DNA from: Selaginella moellendorffii
Lineage: Eukaryota > Streptophyta > Lycopodiopsida > Selaginellales > Selaginellaceae
Direction: 5' to 3'
NCBI RefSeq assembly: GCF_000143415.4
Contig: NW_003314281.1
Coordinates: 1,728,082-1,792,081 of the forward strand
Length of the DNA stretch: 64,000 nucleotides
A model generated the notes under the pieces. The model saw nothing but the letters and a program-made list of their open reading frames with translations. It was not told the DNA's origin and ran no database searches. Within the stretch, counting starts at the first letter, position 1; each line of letters begins with the position of its first letter. Position numbers and translations under genes: made by a program. Shown here piece after piece: positions 23,416-35,519 of this stretch.

Positions 23416-24604
23416 TCAAACGAAGCCGTTGTTGTAAACTAGAGGAAGAAGCTTGTGGCGAACAACTTGTCCTTCTTTTACGTCCTTGAACCAGCCTCCA
23501 AAGCTTACCAAGTCTTCATCCTGGACTTTCCTCCTGCGTGAGCGTGATCATGAGATAAAAACAAACACCGCAAACAAAAACCAAAGACCTTGCGTGTTTT
23601 GTGCTCAGCAAGCGCGCTCCATCGCCAAAGTAGCTCACTGTCCATGCAAGACGAGAGGAGGAGCTACTAGCTGGTTGCTCGGGCGCAAAGTGCAAGGTCC
23701 AGCCATGGTGGACAGTCCTGGATTCACAAAGATACAAACTCATGGAACTCAAGAGAAAAAAAAACTACTTACGCGTCTCCAGCAGCGAGTTCTCTGTAAG
23801 TTTCGATCGAGTATCCCCTTCGCTCCAAGTTGTCCATCCCTCTGTTGGATTGCCAATACGGCAGAGCAAAGTCCGTGTGAGACGCGGACGCAAAGTGGAG
23901 CGTGGAGTCTGTTTGTGACAGTGAATGGAGTGGAATCCAAAACGTGAGAAAGGAGTTCGTGTCGAGCGGGACCATGTTGAGGTCCGAGTGCCAGTTTGTG
24001 ACACTGAATCCTGGGAGCTTGATGAAGAGACAATCCTGGTACAAACGAACCTACGAATCCAGAGACGAAGTTCTTACGTTTGTTCTTAGAAGAAGGAAAA
24101 CGAAAAGCTTATCGATCGACTCTGTTTGATCCGAGGAGCTCTGCTGCGGCCTGGCAGACTCGAGGGTGAAAGACGAATTCGTCCAGAGAAGAAGCTCTTC
24201 GGTGGAGATGGAACATTTGCAAGAAACCAAGCTCGTCATTCCCCTGGAACAACAAGAGAGAAAAGATGATCGAAAACTTCTAATCCAAAAAACTATAGAA
24301 ACTTATATACCTTGGATTGGATCAACGCTCTGGCTTGCTTGACGCTTTGGACGCTACGCAAATCGATGCCCGGGCACAGCACCGAGACGCGGTGCTTGTA
24401 AGCCGCGAGCCTTTCTTCCTCCTTGCAGATTTGTGCCTGGATCCTCTGCCTGAGAAGCTTAACCTCAGCGCTGGAGAACAATCCCCGGATGCAAACATGC
24501 CCCTTCCTCGCGAATTCCAGCTGCTGCTCCAGCGACACGACCGTGCTTCTTTTTCCAGAGCCCACATTCGCGTGGCCGGGGAGGGAAGAACAGCTCCAAA
24601 CCAT
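23416..24604 (-). CDS. Phytanoyl-CoA dioxygenase (PhyH) family protein, intact copy B
   Basis: Five minus-strand exons, 24604-24311, 24243-24121, 24050-23773, 23717-23589 and 23533-23416, give 313 residues. The fold belongs to Fe(II)/2-oxoglutarate oxygenases. The metal-binding HxD is in TNWHSDLNMVPLDTNSFLTF (H and D near residues 155-157). The distal His is in TVHHGWTLHFAPEQ, and the 2-oxoglutarate Arg is probably in SSRLAWTVSYFGDG. The substrate is unknown: some PhyH enzymes hydroxylate phytanoyl-CoA in peroxisomes, others act on different small molecules. The C-terminus (NNGFV) is not a peroxisomal signal, so location is open. It starts 55 bases from PPR pseudogene B. This is the only complete copy among at least six. 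Confidence 0.88.
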
Positions 24605-24659
24605 AGCACACAGGAGCCCTAAATTCAAATGTGAGGGGCAAATTGGCAAGTTTGGATGG
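24605..24659. promoter_or_regulatory. Shared head-to-head intergenic strip, copy B
   Basis: 55 bases between the intact PhyH gene (minus) and PPR pseudogene B (plus), homologous to 22349-22400. Here the PhyH side still has a gene to drive. Confidence 0.5.
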
Positions 24660-26320
24660 ATGATCCATTCCTTTTCGCGCAAACGAGCAGCAAGTAGAAG
24701 AATTCCCTTGCAGGATTGCCAAAGTCAACACCCTCGATCGTGGCGCGCTGCTCCACGCCTCGATCCAGAGCTGCGCGCAATGCCGCGACGATCGCACCTC
24801 GCCAATCTCCTCGTTCAGATGTATGCGCGCTGTGGCAACCTCGAGCACGCTCTCTCCTTCTTCGCTGGGGTCTACGATCCCAATTCCTTCTCCTGGAATA
24901 TCCTCCTTTAGGCATATACCCAGAGAGGGCATCTGGACGACGCTCGCCGGGTCTTTCAGAAGATGCCGTCCAAGGACGTGGCAGTGTGGACGGTTATGAT
25001 GAATGCCTACGCTGAGAAGGGCGTTATGGATCTCGCGCAATGTATGTCCTAGAATAGGCCCCTGAGGAACGTGGTGTTGTGGAGCTTTATGATTTGTGCA
25101 TATGCCCAGACCGGGCATTACAGTAAAGCTATGGAGCTCTTTCAAATCATTCACGCTCACGACGAGTACACGTGGACATCTATGATCTCTCGCTACGCTT
25201 AGGCTACGGCTGTGTTCCAGAGCGTCGGTGCAAGAACGGCTAGCTGCCTAGAACGCTATAATTTCGGCATTTGCCCATGCTGGGGATTTCTCCATGGCGA
25301 AAGGTCCCTTTAACGCAATGCCCGCTCGCAATATTGTGTCTTGGAAGAAGCGTGATTTCCCAGACAACTTTGCTGAAAACTTACGCGGACGCATGTAACC
25401 TTAACGAGGCGAAGCGACTGTTTGCGATTATGCCAGAGCGAAGCTCAATTACTTGGAGCGTGATGCTTCAAGCATTTGCACGGTTTGGGCATGTACAAGA
25501 TGGCGAGAGTTTGTTTCAGATCATGCGAGAAACCACACTCGACGATCCCCGTTTCTCGTCAGCCTGGACCAACATGATTGTCTTACACACCGTTCACTGC
25601 CAGAGATAAACGCTGTGGCCTCCTGGAACACCGTGCTCGTTTGATACGCACCCGACGTCCACCACTGCAAAGATTTCTTTGAGAAAATGCCCGGCCACAA
25701 CCTGGTGTCTTACAACACTCTCTTGTCCTCACTGGTCAGCTGCCGATTATCCGAGGAAGCAGTGAAAATCTTCGTCGAAATGCCAGAGATAAACGCTGTG
25801 ACATCCACTGTGATGATGCAAGTTTATGCACAGGAAGGCCAGGGACAACTACGAGACAATGCCGGTGGCGCTCATCACCGTGATCTTGGCGCTCACACGG
25901 CCCAATCCCCGAGAACAACCTTTGGGCGATCTGAAAAGAAGCAGGAGGCCTGGAGCTCGATCATTGCGGCCTATGTCCCTAACGGACGCGTGAGCGAGGC
26001 ACTGGATCTCTTTCGAGAGATGATCTTGCTGGCTTTCAAGCCAGACGAGACCATCTTCACGACAATTCTAGCAGCAGCAGCGAGCCAGCTCGAGCAGTGT
26101 TGCTGAGATTTTTTGGCAGACTTTGGGCTCTCCCAAGATCGAGCATTACTACTGCTTGGTTGACGCTGGAGCGAGCTGGTCAGCTGGAGCAATCCATGCC
26201 ATTTGTTCCACAGCTGGGCTTGTGGACGATTCTTCTGGGTCGAAATGCAAAGGTTGTGGAAATGTCGGCTGGAAAATTGCTGGGTAAGGAGCCATCGGGA
26301 TATGACAGCCAACCATCCTA
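24660..26320 (+). pseudogene. PPR pseudogene B
   Basis: Collinear with PPR A but inverted in orientation. Disabling changes include a TAG at about 24910, an early frameshift, and TAG after 'gcaatgtatgtcc' near 25050. A deletion lies around 25200, TGA in place of Cys at about 25643, and a frameshift near 25850. TGA follows EQCC at 26104, and one segment is missing near 25590. Longer open stretches remain (25271-25609, 25687-26106). Several lesions are shared with copy C, so both descend from one dead copy. Confidence 0.9.
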
Positions 26321-26329
26321 GTCATCCCC

Positions 26330-26600
26330 GGAGATGCGGGTGTTGTGCCATGTCAGCTGAAAACCTATCCCACCAGCCAAGGCGCAGCATAGGAACACCA
26401 GTATAAAAGAAATGGAGTTGCAAGAAGGGTTAATCCGGGAGAGCCTGAAAGGGCGCTTGCATTTAGTAAATGGGGTCGCTGACCCTTGACCACTTGGCCG
26501 ACCCAGTAGTGCTAAGTCGGTATGGTCAACCCCACCGTGACCTACCGGATAGCGCTTGGTACCCAGGGCGCCCAAGAAGGCCCGATATCTTTTGCAAACA
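26330..26600 (-). repeat. GC-rich 300-base module, copy 2
   Basis: Reverse complement of the 20035-20345 module, with a small deletion in the middle (the 'accgacgaggggggcc' part is missing). It directly follows the 3' end of PPR pseudogene B. Confidence 0.75.
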
Positions 26601-28320
26601 TTTCTGTGATCTTCCCTTCTAGAATTTCTTGGTGCACCAGGCCTTGAAGTCATATGAGAGGAAACGAATGTTTAGATTCAGACGGTTCTCAATTTCGCGA
26701 TCTCAACCTAATGCTGAAGAGGTCATGGTTGCGTTTTCTTGTAGCTTGTGTGTGTGTTATTCAGTGGAGCTTAGAAGATGGATGAGCTTTATATCATGTA
26801 TCACTTGTTCTGTAGATGACGCTTCGCTCTCTTTCTTTTTCCCAATGATGGAAGGATGGCTCTTTCAGGGGCCTGAGAAAGGATAGACAATTGCGCTCCA
26901 AACATCTAGTGGATAGTAGCTTATGGATAAATAAACATAAACCGTTTTTTTCAAAAATAAAGGTGGCTAAAAAAGTATAAACTAAGATATCTTTTCTCAT
27001 GAACATTTATTGTTTTATTGACGAGCATTTCTTTCCTTTTTCTTCTTATTTAGAGGGAAGAAAGTGGCAACAGACAGTGTGGCACACAGTATCATACTAT
27101 TCATAAAATGGGCTTCCATATGTTTGTATTTTGAAAAAAACTCTCTCTTGCTACCTTGCATGCATACATGGTGAATCCATTTATTGGCCTACACGGGTTT
27201 TCATCTGCTACAAGTATTAGATGGTATATTCCACTAACCCTTGGGCAGCCAAGAATCCAATAGTGAGTTCATATTATGGCTATACCCATCTACCATCATA
27301 TCCTCCATATACATAATTGATATAATTGTTGTCCATTCAAGAAATTTGGGTTTAGGGTTGGGTTTTAATAAAGATGGGGTGAACTGCAATAGTTTTGATT
27401 CTTGCCAAAACAGTAATTGTGCTTTATTTTTCATTTGGCAATTCCAGATGGGAAACTTTAGATATACAAAATATAAAATAATTACGAAAGTGTGAAAATG
27501 ATTACTTAAGGGATACCACATTATTCTAATAGTGAAAAATTCCTATCCTCTTTTCTAAAAACCTTTTTTGGAGAGCTTTCTATTACTTTAACTTGTAACA
27601 AATAAATTTCTTATTCAGGCAAAAGAGGAGAAGTATAATGCATACTTCATAATGGATGAAGATTTAAATGTCTATAAGCAAGTTATTTCTTTTTTGTAGA
27701 TTTAAAGTTTGCCATTTGAAAATATTGAATTAACAATTTTTACTCAAACTTTTAATAAAGCATAAGTATAACTTCAGCAAGGATCAACTATTATAGTGCT
27801 ACAACAATTAAATACCACTTCAAATATCTCTCTTGGACTACCCTCCTTCACCACTTGGACTGAAAGGCATTCTAGCTAATCTAATTTTATGAAGAATCTA
27901 AACTAGCAAATGAAACAAAGTGCCATGAATCTCATCTTACTCTTACAAAAAGTTTATCAAGACTCCTAATAAGATCAGGACTAGAAAATGCAAAAGACAA
28001 GAGAAAAGCTAGTGGAGACAAAGAAAATGCTTTAGATTAGTGTTGATTTAGATTGTGGTGAAATGGAACAAGGCTAGCCTATATATATTATAGGTTGATG
28101 AAGCTCCACCACTCTTGGATCGATGACGGCCTAAATATAATTGAGGTCAAGGAGGTGTCACATCATCATCAGGAATGTAGTTTGAGAATCAAAAATTGTA
28201 TGGGAAATTAAAAAATCAGGAATAAGAAAGTGTCTCAAGAGTCAGAAATGTGGTTTGTAGCTCAGGAATCCAACGAGAGAATGTGGCAAGAATTGAGAGA
28301 TTCCTGATAGTTCTTTTATG
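26601..28320. repeat. AT-rich flank of duplication unit 1
   Basis: 26600-27900 is matched base for base, with scattered differences, by 32495-33815 (for example the ccttgggcagccaag and ttgccaaaacagtaa regions). 27900-28320 is not found in unit 2 and may be an insertion in unit 1 or a deletion in unit 2. No gene is recognised; short frames here are not conserved between the copies. Confidence 0.7.
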
Positions 28321-28329
28321 ATACATTAT

Positions 28330-29520
28330 CATTATTTGTATCCATCTAAACTGCCCATAAAAATAAAAGATTTCTCATGTTTATCACTCTTAGGAATATC
28401 TAGTAAATTTCCTTGTCACCATCCTTAACTTTATTACCATTAAGCTGGATTCTCAAGCATATTCCCACATAGTGCTCAATGGAATATACTAGGGAATCTG
28501 GTACTTCCAACAATCTGCTGCATGAACTCCATGTGTTCGATTTTATGAATAGCATGCCATAATTTCACACACAGCTAGTACCTAAAGATCTCATATCAGA
28601 CTCTTGTCTTTCATTGGAAACTTCAGTTTTTTTTTACTCTAAAGCTCAAATCAACTTGTTTGTAGATTAAGCAAGGACCTAGTCAAGAGCAATATTTTCT
28701 TCCAAATAACACCCTCAAAACTTGAGACTTTGAGAGTATGTCCATGCAAGTTAAGGGCACGTATCAGAGTAGAGCAATCCACTATTTTTCTCGACTCTGG
28801 TTTAGAATCCCACAGCTCAACATCCAGATTATTTAGATCATTTGTGGAGAGTCTTGTGTCTCTAGCCATATCTAGTAAAATACAAGGAAACGTATTACCT
28901 TCTCCATAGTTTTTCTTTCTCTATGAAGATTCAACATTCTCCTTTTGGTTTCAGCTGGTGGTTTCCATAGCCCTCATCTGAAAAAAGCTGAATACATGTA
29001 ATAAGTGCCACATTTGAGGCCCTTTGATTAGAACTACATTGTGTTCACTCGTGGAAAACTAATGGAACTCAAAAGAAAACTCATGGAACTGAAGAGCAAA
29101 AATGCTTACGCATCTCCAGCAGCGACTTCTCTGTAAGTTTCGATCAAGTATCCCCTTATCTCCAAGTTGTCCATCCCTCGGTTTAATTGCCAATACAGCA
29201 GAGCAAGGTCTATGTGAGATGCAGATGCAAAGTGGAGGAGTGGAATCCAAAACGTGAGGAAGGAATTGATGTCGAGCAGGACCATGTTGAGATCAGAGTG
29301 CAGTTCGTGACACTGAATCCTGGGAGCTTGATGAAGAGATAATCCTTGTACAAGTGAACCTCCGAATCCAGAGACGAAGTTCTTACGTTTGTAATTAGAA
29401 GAAGGAAAATGAAAAGCTTATTGATCGACTCTGTTTGATCTGAGGAGCTCCAATGCGGCCTGGCAGACTCAAGGGTGGAAGATGAATTCGTCCAGAGAAG
29501 AAGCAACCGGACTCTAGTGA
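28330..29520 (-). pseudogene. PhyH fragment in unit 1 with ACOT exon-17 stub
   Basis: 28951-28985 is an ACOT exon-17 stub (tttcagctggtggtttcc). 29100-29370 is PhyH exon 3 read on the minus strand (YQDYLFIKLPGFSVTN; frameshift after TN, so HSD is broken). 29430-29500 is the end of exon 2. Exons 4 and 5 are deleted here but exon 5 remains in the unit 2 counterpart. 28330-28950 is AT-rich flank also present at 33880-34555. Dead copy. Confidence 0.75.
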
Positions 29521-29639
29521 GATATAAGGGTGGAAATTAAGAGATGTTTAATAAAACTCCCTTTTTTCAAAACTTTAAACACACATTTTCATCCCTTAAG
29601 CTTGTAAAAAAGGAAATATTTTAGGTTTTCATTTGTCCT

Positions 29640-30242
29640 TTTCAGTAGAGAAGCCAATAGTGATGCCAAACAAGAGCAACAAGGTGTACAAGAAGCTTTA
29701 TCTTCTCCAAAACTACCCACTGTTTTGGTCTTCATCCTCCCAACAAAGTGGCCTCCAGTTTGAAAGCATGGATGAGTTGAAGATGTACTTGAAACAATAG
29801 CACCTAACCTGTATGAAATGCAATCATGATGAGTGCAGCAACTTTTACTACTTTAACAATAATAACATCAGCTAGCCAAGGTATCACTGCAATCTGTGCA
29901 AGAAAAAATTCACTTATGGTGGAAAAACAAGACCAACCTACATGAAACGGCCAAGGTCAAGCAACACTTAGGAAGTCGATAGGGCACATGAGAACAAGAA
30001 GCTCAAGTGCACTCCAGTTGAATATGAGACAAGGAAGGGTTCACTAGTCGAAGCGAAGCAAAGTGGTCAACAGGCCAATAAAGTTGGGTGGTGATTCGGG
30101 TGGAGGACATGGAAGATTTTGACATGGATGACCTGGAGGTGGCTAGAATCATGGCGCTGGTCGAGGAGAATGAAGTCCCAAGCGAGGAGGAACACATCCC
30201 TCTTGTGTTCCCTGAGGTGGTGGAAATTGTAGTGAGTGACGA
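29640..30242 (+). pseudogene. Dof-like zinc-finger relic, unit 1 (truncated)
   Basis: From 29807 the plus strand reads CMKCNHDECSNFYYFNNN, then a TAG, then PRYHCNLCKKKFTYGGKTRP. That is C-x2-C, about 21-22 residues, C-x2-C followed by T-x-GG, the pattern of the plant Dof domain (usual CPRC...PRYFCKTCRRYWTKGG). All four Cys are kept but a stop interrupts. A conserved acidic region follows (MEDFDMDDLEVARIMALVEE), and the copy is cut at 30242 where PhyH sequence begins. Confidence 0.6.
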
Positions 30243-30461
30243 ATGCCGAACTTGGTTTCTTGCAAATGTTCCATCTCCACCAAAGAGCTTCTTCTCTGGA
30301 CGAATTCGTCTGAGTCTGCTCCTGAGAAGCTTAATCTCAGCACTGGAGACCAATCCCCGGATGCAAACATGCGAATTGCATTAATCGCAGCTGCTGCTCC
30401 AGCGTCTTTTCCCAGAGCCAACATTCGCGTGGCCGAGGAGGGAAGAACAGCTCCAAACCAT
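30243..30461 (-). pseudogene. PhyH fragment C with the same inversion as fragment A
   Basis: Read toward lower coordinates, exon 1 sense (MVWSCSS) is joined at about 30320 directly to antisense exon 2. The join reads gacgaattcgtctgagtctgctcctgag when read on the plus strand, identical to the join in fragment A. The rest of the inverted piece is cut by the junction with the Dof-like relic. Confidence 0.75.
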
Positions 30462-30513
30462 AGCACACAGGAGCCCTAAATTCAAATGTGAGGGAATTGG
30501 CAAGTTTGGATGG
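30462..30513. promoter_or_regulatory. Shared head-to-head intergenic strip, copy C
   Basis: 52 bases between PhyH fragment C and PPR pseudogene C, homologous to the strips at 22349 and 24605. Both neighbours are dead here. Confidence 0.4.
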
Positions 30514-32165
30514 ATGATCCATTCCTCCTCTCTTCCTTCTCGCGCAAACGAGCAGCAAGTAGAAGATTTTGCTCGCAGGATTGCCAATGTCAAGACCCTC
30601 GATCGCGGCGCGCTGCTCCACGCCTCGATCCAGAGCTGCGCGCAATGCCGCGACGATCGCTACCTCGCCAATCTCCTCGTCCAGATGTACGCACGCTGCG
30701 GCAGCCTCGAGCGTGCCCTCTCCGTCTTTGCCGGGATCAAAGATCCCAATTCCTTCTCCTGGAATATCCTCCTCCAGGCATATGCCCAGAGGGGGCATCT
30801 GGATGACGCTCGCCGGGTCTTTGACAGAATGCCGTCTAAGGACGTGGCAGCGTGGACGGCTATGGTGAATGCGTACGCTGAGAACGGCGTTATGGATCTC
30901 GCGCAATGTATGCCCTAGAATAGGCCTGTGAGGAACATGGTGTTGTGGAACTTTAGGATTTTTGCATATGCCCAGACTGGGCATTACAGTAAAGCTATGG
31001 AGCTCTTTCAAATTATGCACGCTCACGACGAGTACGTGGACAGCTATGATCCCTCGCTACGCTTAAGCTGTGGCTGTGTTCCAGAGCGTCGGTGCAAGAA
31101 CGTTAGCTGTCGGCATTTGCCCAGGCTGGGGATGTCTCCCTGGCGAAAGATCCCTTTAACGCAATGCCTGCTCGCAATATTGTGTCGTGGAAGAAGCGTG
31201 AGTACCTAGACAACTATGCTGAAAACTTACGCGGACGCATGTAACCTTAACGAGGCGAAGCGACTGTTTGCGATTATGCCAGAGCGAAGCTCAATTACCT
31301 GGAGCGTGATACTTCAAGCATTTGCACAGTTTGGGCATGTACAAGATGGCGAGAGTTTGTTTCAGATCATGCGAGAAACCACACTCGACGATCCCAGTTT
31401 CTCGTCAGCCTGGACCAACATGATTGTCTTATACGCCGTTCACTCCAAGACCGACAAAGCTCGAGCAGTGTTTGATGCTTTGGCGTGCCTGGACATGGCC
31501 TCCTGGAACACCGTGCCCGCTTGATACGCACCCGACGTCCATCACTGCAAAGATTTCTTTGAGCAAATGCCCGGCCACAACCTGGTGTCTTACAACACTC
31601 TCTTGTCCTCACTGGTCAGCTGCCGATTATCCGAGGAAGCAGTGAAAATCTTCGTCGAAATGCCAGAGATAAACGCTGTGACATCCACTGTGATGATGCA
31701 AGTTTATGCACAGGAAGGCCAAGGACAACTACGACACAATGCCGGTGGGGCTCATCACCGTGATCTTGGCGCTCGCACAGAGAACAACCTTTGGGCGATT
31801 TGAAAAGAAGCAGGAGGTCTGGAGCTCGATCATTGCGGCCTATGTCTTTAACGGACGCATGAGCGAGGCACTGGATCTCTTTCGAGAGATGATCTTGCTG
31901 GCTTTCAAGCCTGACGAGACCATCTTCACGACAATTCTAGCAGCAGCAGCGAGCCAGCTCGAGCAGTGTTGCTGAGATTTTTTGGCAGACTTTGGGATCT
32001 CTCCCAAGATCGAGCATTACTACTGCTTTGGTTGACGCTGGAGTGAGCTGGTCAGCTGGAGCAATCCATGCCATTTGTTCCACAGCTGGGCTTGTGGACG
32101 ATTCTTCTGGGTCGAAATGCAAAGGTTGTGGAAATGTCGGCTCGAAAATTGCTGGGTAAGGAGTC
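30514..32165 (+). pseudogene. PPR pseudogene C
   Basis: The first 134 codons are open and very close to PPR A (starting MIHSSSLPSRANEQQVED). TAG then appears at 30916, at the same place as in copy B. A deletion near 31050-31110, TGA near 31522, the frameshift near 31720 and TGA after EQCC at 31973 are shared with copy B. Copy C keeps a segment that copy B lacks (TDKARAVFDALACLDMA). Confidence 0.9.
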
Positions 32166-32189
32166 ATCGGGATAATGCCAGCTTGACAG

Positions 32190-32495
32190 CCAACCATCCT
32201 AGTCATCCCCGGAGATGCGGGTGTTGTGCCATGTAAGCTGAAAACCTATCCCACCAGCCAAGGCGCAGTAGAGAAACACCAGTATAAAAGAAATGGAGTT
32301 GCAAGAATGGTTAATCCGGGAGAGCCTGAAAGGGCGCTTGCATCCCTCGGGTTGCTTAGTAAATGGGGTCGCTGACCCTTGACCACTTGGCCCCCCTCGT
32401 CGGTGACCCAGTAGTGCTAAGTCGGTATGGTCAACCCCACCGTGACCTACCGGATAGCGCTTGGTACCCAGGGCGCCCAAGGAGGCCCGATATCT
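32190..32495 (-). repeat. GC-rich 300-base module, copy 3
   Basis: Reverse complement of the 20035 module, complete (it keeps the gggccaagtggtcaagg and gaggggggcc parts lost from copy 2). It follows PPR pseudogene C. Confidence 0.75.
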
Positions 32496-34554
32496 TTTGC
32501 AAACATTTCTGTGATCTTCCTTTCTGGAATTTCTTGGTGCGCCAGGCCTTGAAAGTCATATGAGAGGAAACGAATGTTTGGATTCAGACGGTTCTCTATT
32601 TCGCGATCTCAACCTAATGCTGCAGAGGTCACGCTTGCGTTTTCTTGTAGCTTGTGTGTGTGAAGGAAAATTCTTTGTTTTTCTTTGTTCTTGAAGGCTT
32701 ATTCAGTGGAGCTTAGAAGATGGATGAGTTTTATATCATGTAACTCGTTCTGTAGATGACGCTTCGCTCTCTGTCTTTTTCCCAATGATGGAAGGTTGGC
32801 TCTTTCAGGGGCCTGAGAAAGGATAGACACTTGTGCTCCAAACATCTAGTGGATAGTAGCTTATGGATAAATAAACATAAACCGTTTTTTTTTCAAAAAA
32901 TAAAGGTGGCTAAAAAACTAAGATATCTTTTGTCATGAACATTTATTGTGGAGCATTTCTTTCCTTTTTCTTCTTATTTAGAGGGAAGAAAGTGGCAGCA
33001 GACAGTGTGGCACACGGTGTCATACTATTCTGTATTTTGAAAAAAACTCTCTCTTGCTACCCTTGCATGCATGCATGGTGAATCCATTTATTGGCCTACA
33101 CTAATTTTCATCCACTACAAATAGTATATTCCACTAAACCTTGGGCAGCCAAGATTCCAATTGTGAGTTTATATTATAGCTATACCCATCTATCATCATA
33201 TCCTTCATATACATAATTGATATAGTTGTTGTCCATTCAAAAAAATTGGGTCTAGGGTTGGGGTTTTGACAAAGATGGGGTGAACTACAATAGTTTTTAT
33301 TCTTGCCAAAACAGTAACTATGCTTTATCTTTCATTTGGCAATTCCAGATGGGAAACTTTAGATTTACAAAATATAAAACAATTACAGAAGTGTGAAAAT
33401 GATTACTTAGGGGATACCACATTATTCTAATAGTGAAAAATTCCTATCCTCTTTTCTAAAGACCTTTTTTGGAGAGCCTTCTATTCCTTTGACTTGTAAC
33501 AAATAAATTTCTTATTCAGGCAAAAGAGAAAAAGTATAATGCATACTTCATAGTGGATGAAGATTTGAATGTCCATAGGCAAGTTATTTCTTTTTTGTAG
33601 ATTTAAAGTTTGCCATTTGAAAATATTGAATTAACGGTTTTTACTCAGACTTTTAATAAAGCACAATTACAACTTCAGCAAGGATCAACTGTTATGGTGC
33701 TACAACAATTAAATACCACTTCAAATACCTCTATTGGACTACCCTCTTTCGCCACTTTGACTAGCAGTGCATTGAAAAGTATTCTAGCTAATCTAATTTT
33801 AAGAAGAATCTAAACTAGCAAATAAAACAGATTATTCACGAATCTTACCTTGCTCTTACAAAAAGCCCACATCTTGTTCTTTTATGATACCTTGTCACTA
33901 TTTATATGCATCTAAACTACCCGTAACAATAGAAGATTTCTCATGTTTATCACTCTTAGGAATATCTAGTAAAATTCCTTGTCACCATCCTTAACTCTAT
34001 TACCGGTACTTCCAACAATCTGCTACGTGAACTACATGTGTTCATAGAGATATATGGATTTTATGAATAGCATGCCATAATTTCACACACAGCTAGTACC
34101 TAAAGATCTCATATCAGACTCTTGTCTTTCACTGGAAACTTCAGTTTTTTCTTACTCTAAAGCTCAAATCAACTTGTTTGTAGATTAAGGACATAGTCAA
34201 GAACAATATTTTCTTCCAAATAACACCCTCAAAGCTTGAGACTTTGAGAGTATGTCCATGCAAGTTAAGGGACGTATCAGAGTAGAGCAATCCACTATCG
34301 CAATGGATTTTCTCAACTCTGGTTTAGAATCCCACAGCTCAACATCCAGACTATTTAGATCATTTGTAAGTTAGTGATCATACTTTAGCAACAATTATAC
34401 TTCTGTCAAAGTGAATGACTGACAACTCTTTTTGGTACTATGGTTATAGATGGAGAGTCCTGTGTCTCTAGCCATATCTAGTAAAATACAAGTAAACGTA
34501 TTACCTTCTCCATAGTTTTTCTTTCTCTATGAAGATTCAACATTCTCATTTTGG
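32496..34554. repeat. AT-rich flank of duplication unit 2
   Basis: 32496-33815 copies 26600-27900, and 33880-34554 copies 28320-28950. A 70-base insertion (about 34365-34450) is absent from unit 1. No gene recognised. A 200-base part (33650-33900) also occurs inverted at 39700-39910. Confidence 0.7.
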
Positions 34555-35390
34555 TTTCAGCTGGTGGTTTCCATAGCCCTCATCTGAAAAAAAGCTGAAT
34601 ACATGTAACAAGTGCCACATTTGAGGCCCTTTGATTAGAACTACATTGTGTTCACTCGTTTTTGCCTAAAGAACAAAGAGAAAAGAGGATGAGATAAAAC
34701 CATCACAAAGACAATACCATATTAAACAAAGCCATTGTTGTAAAGCAGAGGAAGGCACTTGTGTTGAACAACTTGGCCTACTTTTAAGTCCTTCTACCAG
34801 CCTACAAATCTTACGAGGTCTTCATTCTGAACTTTCCTCCTCTGTGATCGTGATCTTGAGATAAAAAGAATGCTGAGCATGTGCACTCCATCGCCAAAGT
34901 AATCCTGGATTCACAGAGATATAGTTTAACTCATGGAAAACTAATGGAACTCAAAAGAAAACTCATGGAACTCAAGAGCAAAAATGCTTATGCATCTCCA
35001 GCAGCGAGTTCTCTGTAAGTTTCAATCAAGTATCCCCTTATCTCCAAGTTGTCCATCCCTCGGTTTAATTGCCAATACAGCAGAGCAAGGTCTGTGTGAG
35101 ATGCGGATGCAAAGTGGAGTAGTGAATGGAGTGGAATCCAAAACGTGAGGAAGGAATTGATGTCGAGCAGGACCATATTGAGATCAGAGTGCAGTTTGTG
35201 ACACTGAATCCTGGGAGCTTGATGAAGAGATAATCCTGGTACAAGCGAACCTCCAAATCCAGAGACGAAGTTCTTACGTTTGTAATTAGAAGAAGGAAAA
35301 CGAAAAGCTTATCGATCGACTCTGTTTGATCCGAGGAGCTCCAATGCGGCCTGGCAGACTCGAGGGTGGAAGACAGAGAAGAAGCAACCG
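34555..35390 (-). pseudogene. PhyH fragment in unit 2 with ACOT exon-17 stub
   Basis: 34558-34590 is the ACOT exon-17 stub. 34720-34850 is PhyH exon 5 in degraded form. 34985-35255 is exon 3 (VRLYQDYLFIKLPGFSVTN, frameshifted at the HSD motif as in unit 1). 35320-35375 is the end of exon 2. Exon 4 and exon 1 are missing. Confidence 0.75.
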
Positions 35391-35519
35391 GACTCTAGTG
35401 AGATATAAGGGTGGAAATTAAAACATGTTTAATAAAACTCCCTTTTCTCAAAACTTTAAACACAGATTTCATCCTTTAAGCTTGTAAAAAAGGCAATATT
35501 TTAGGTTTTCACTTGTCCT

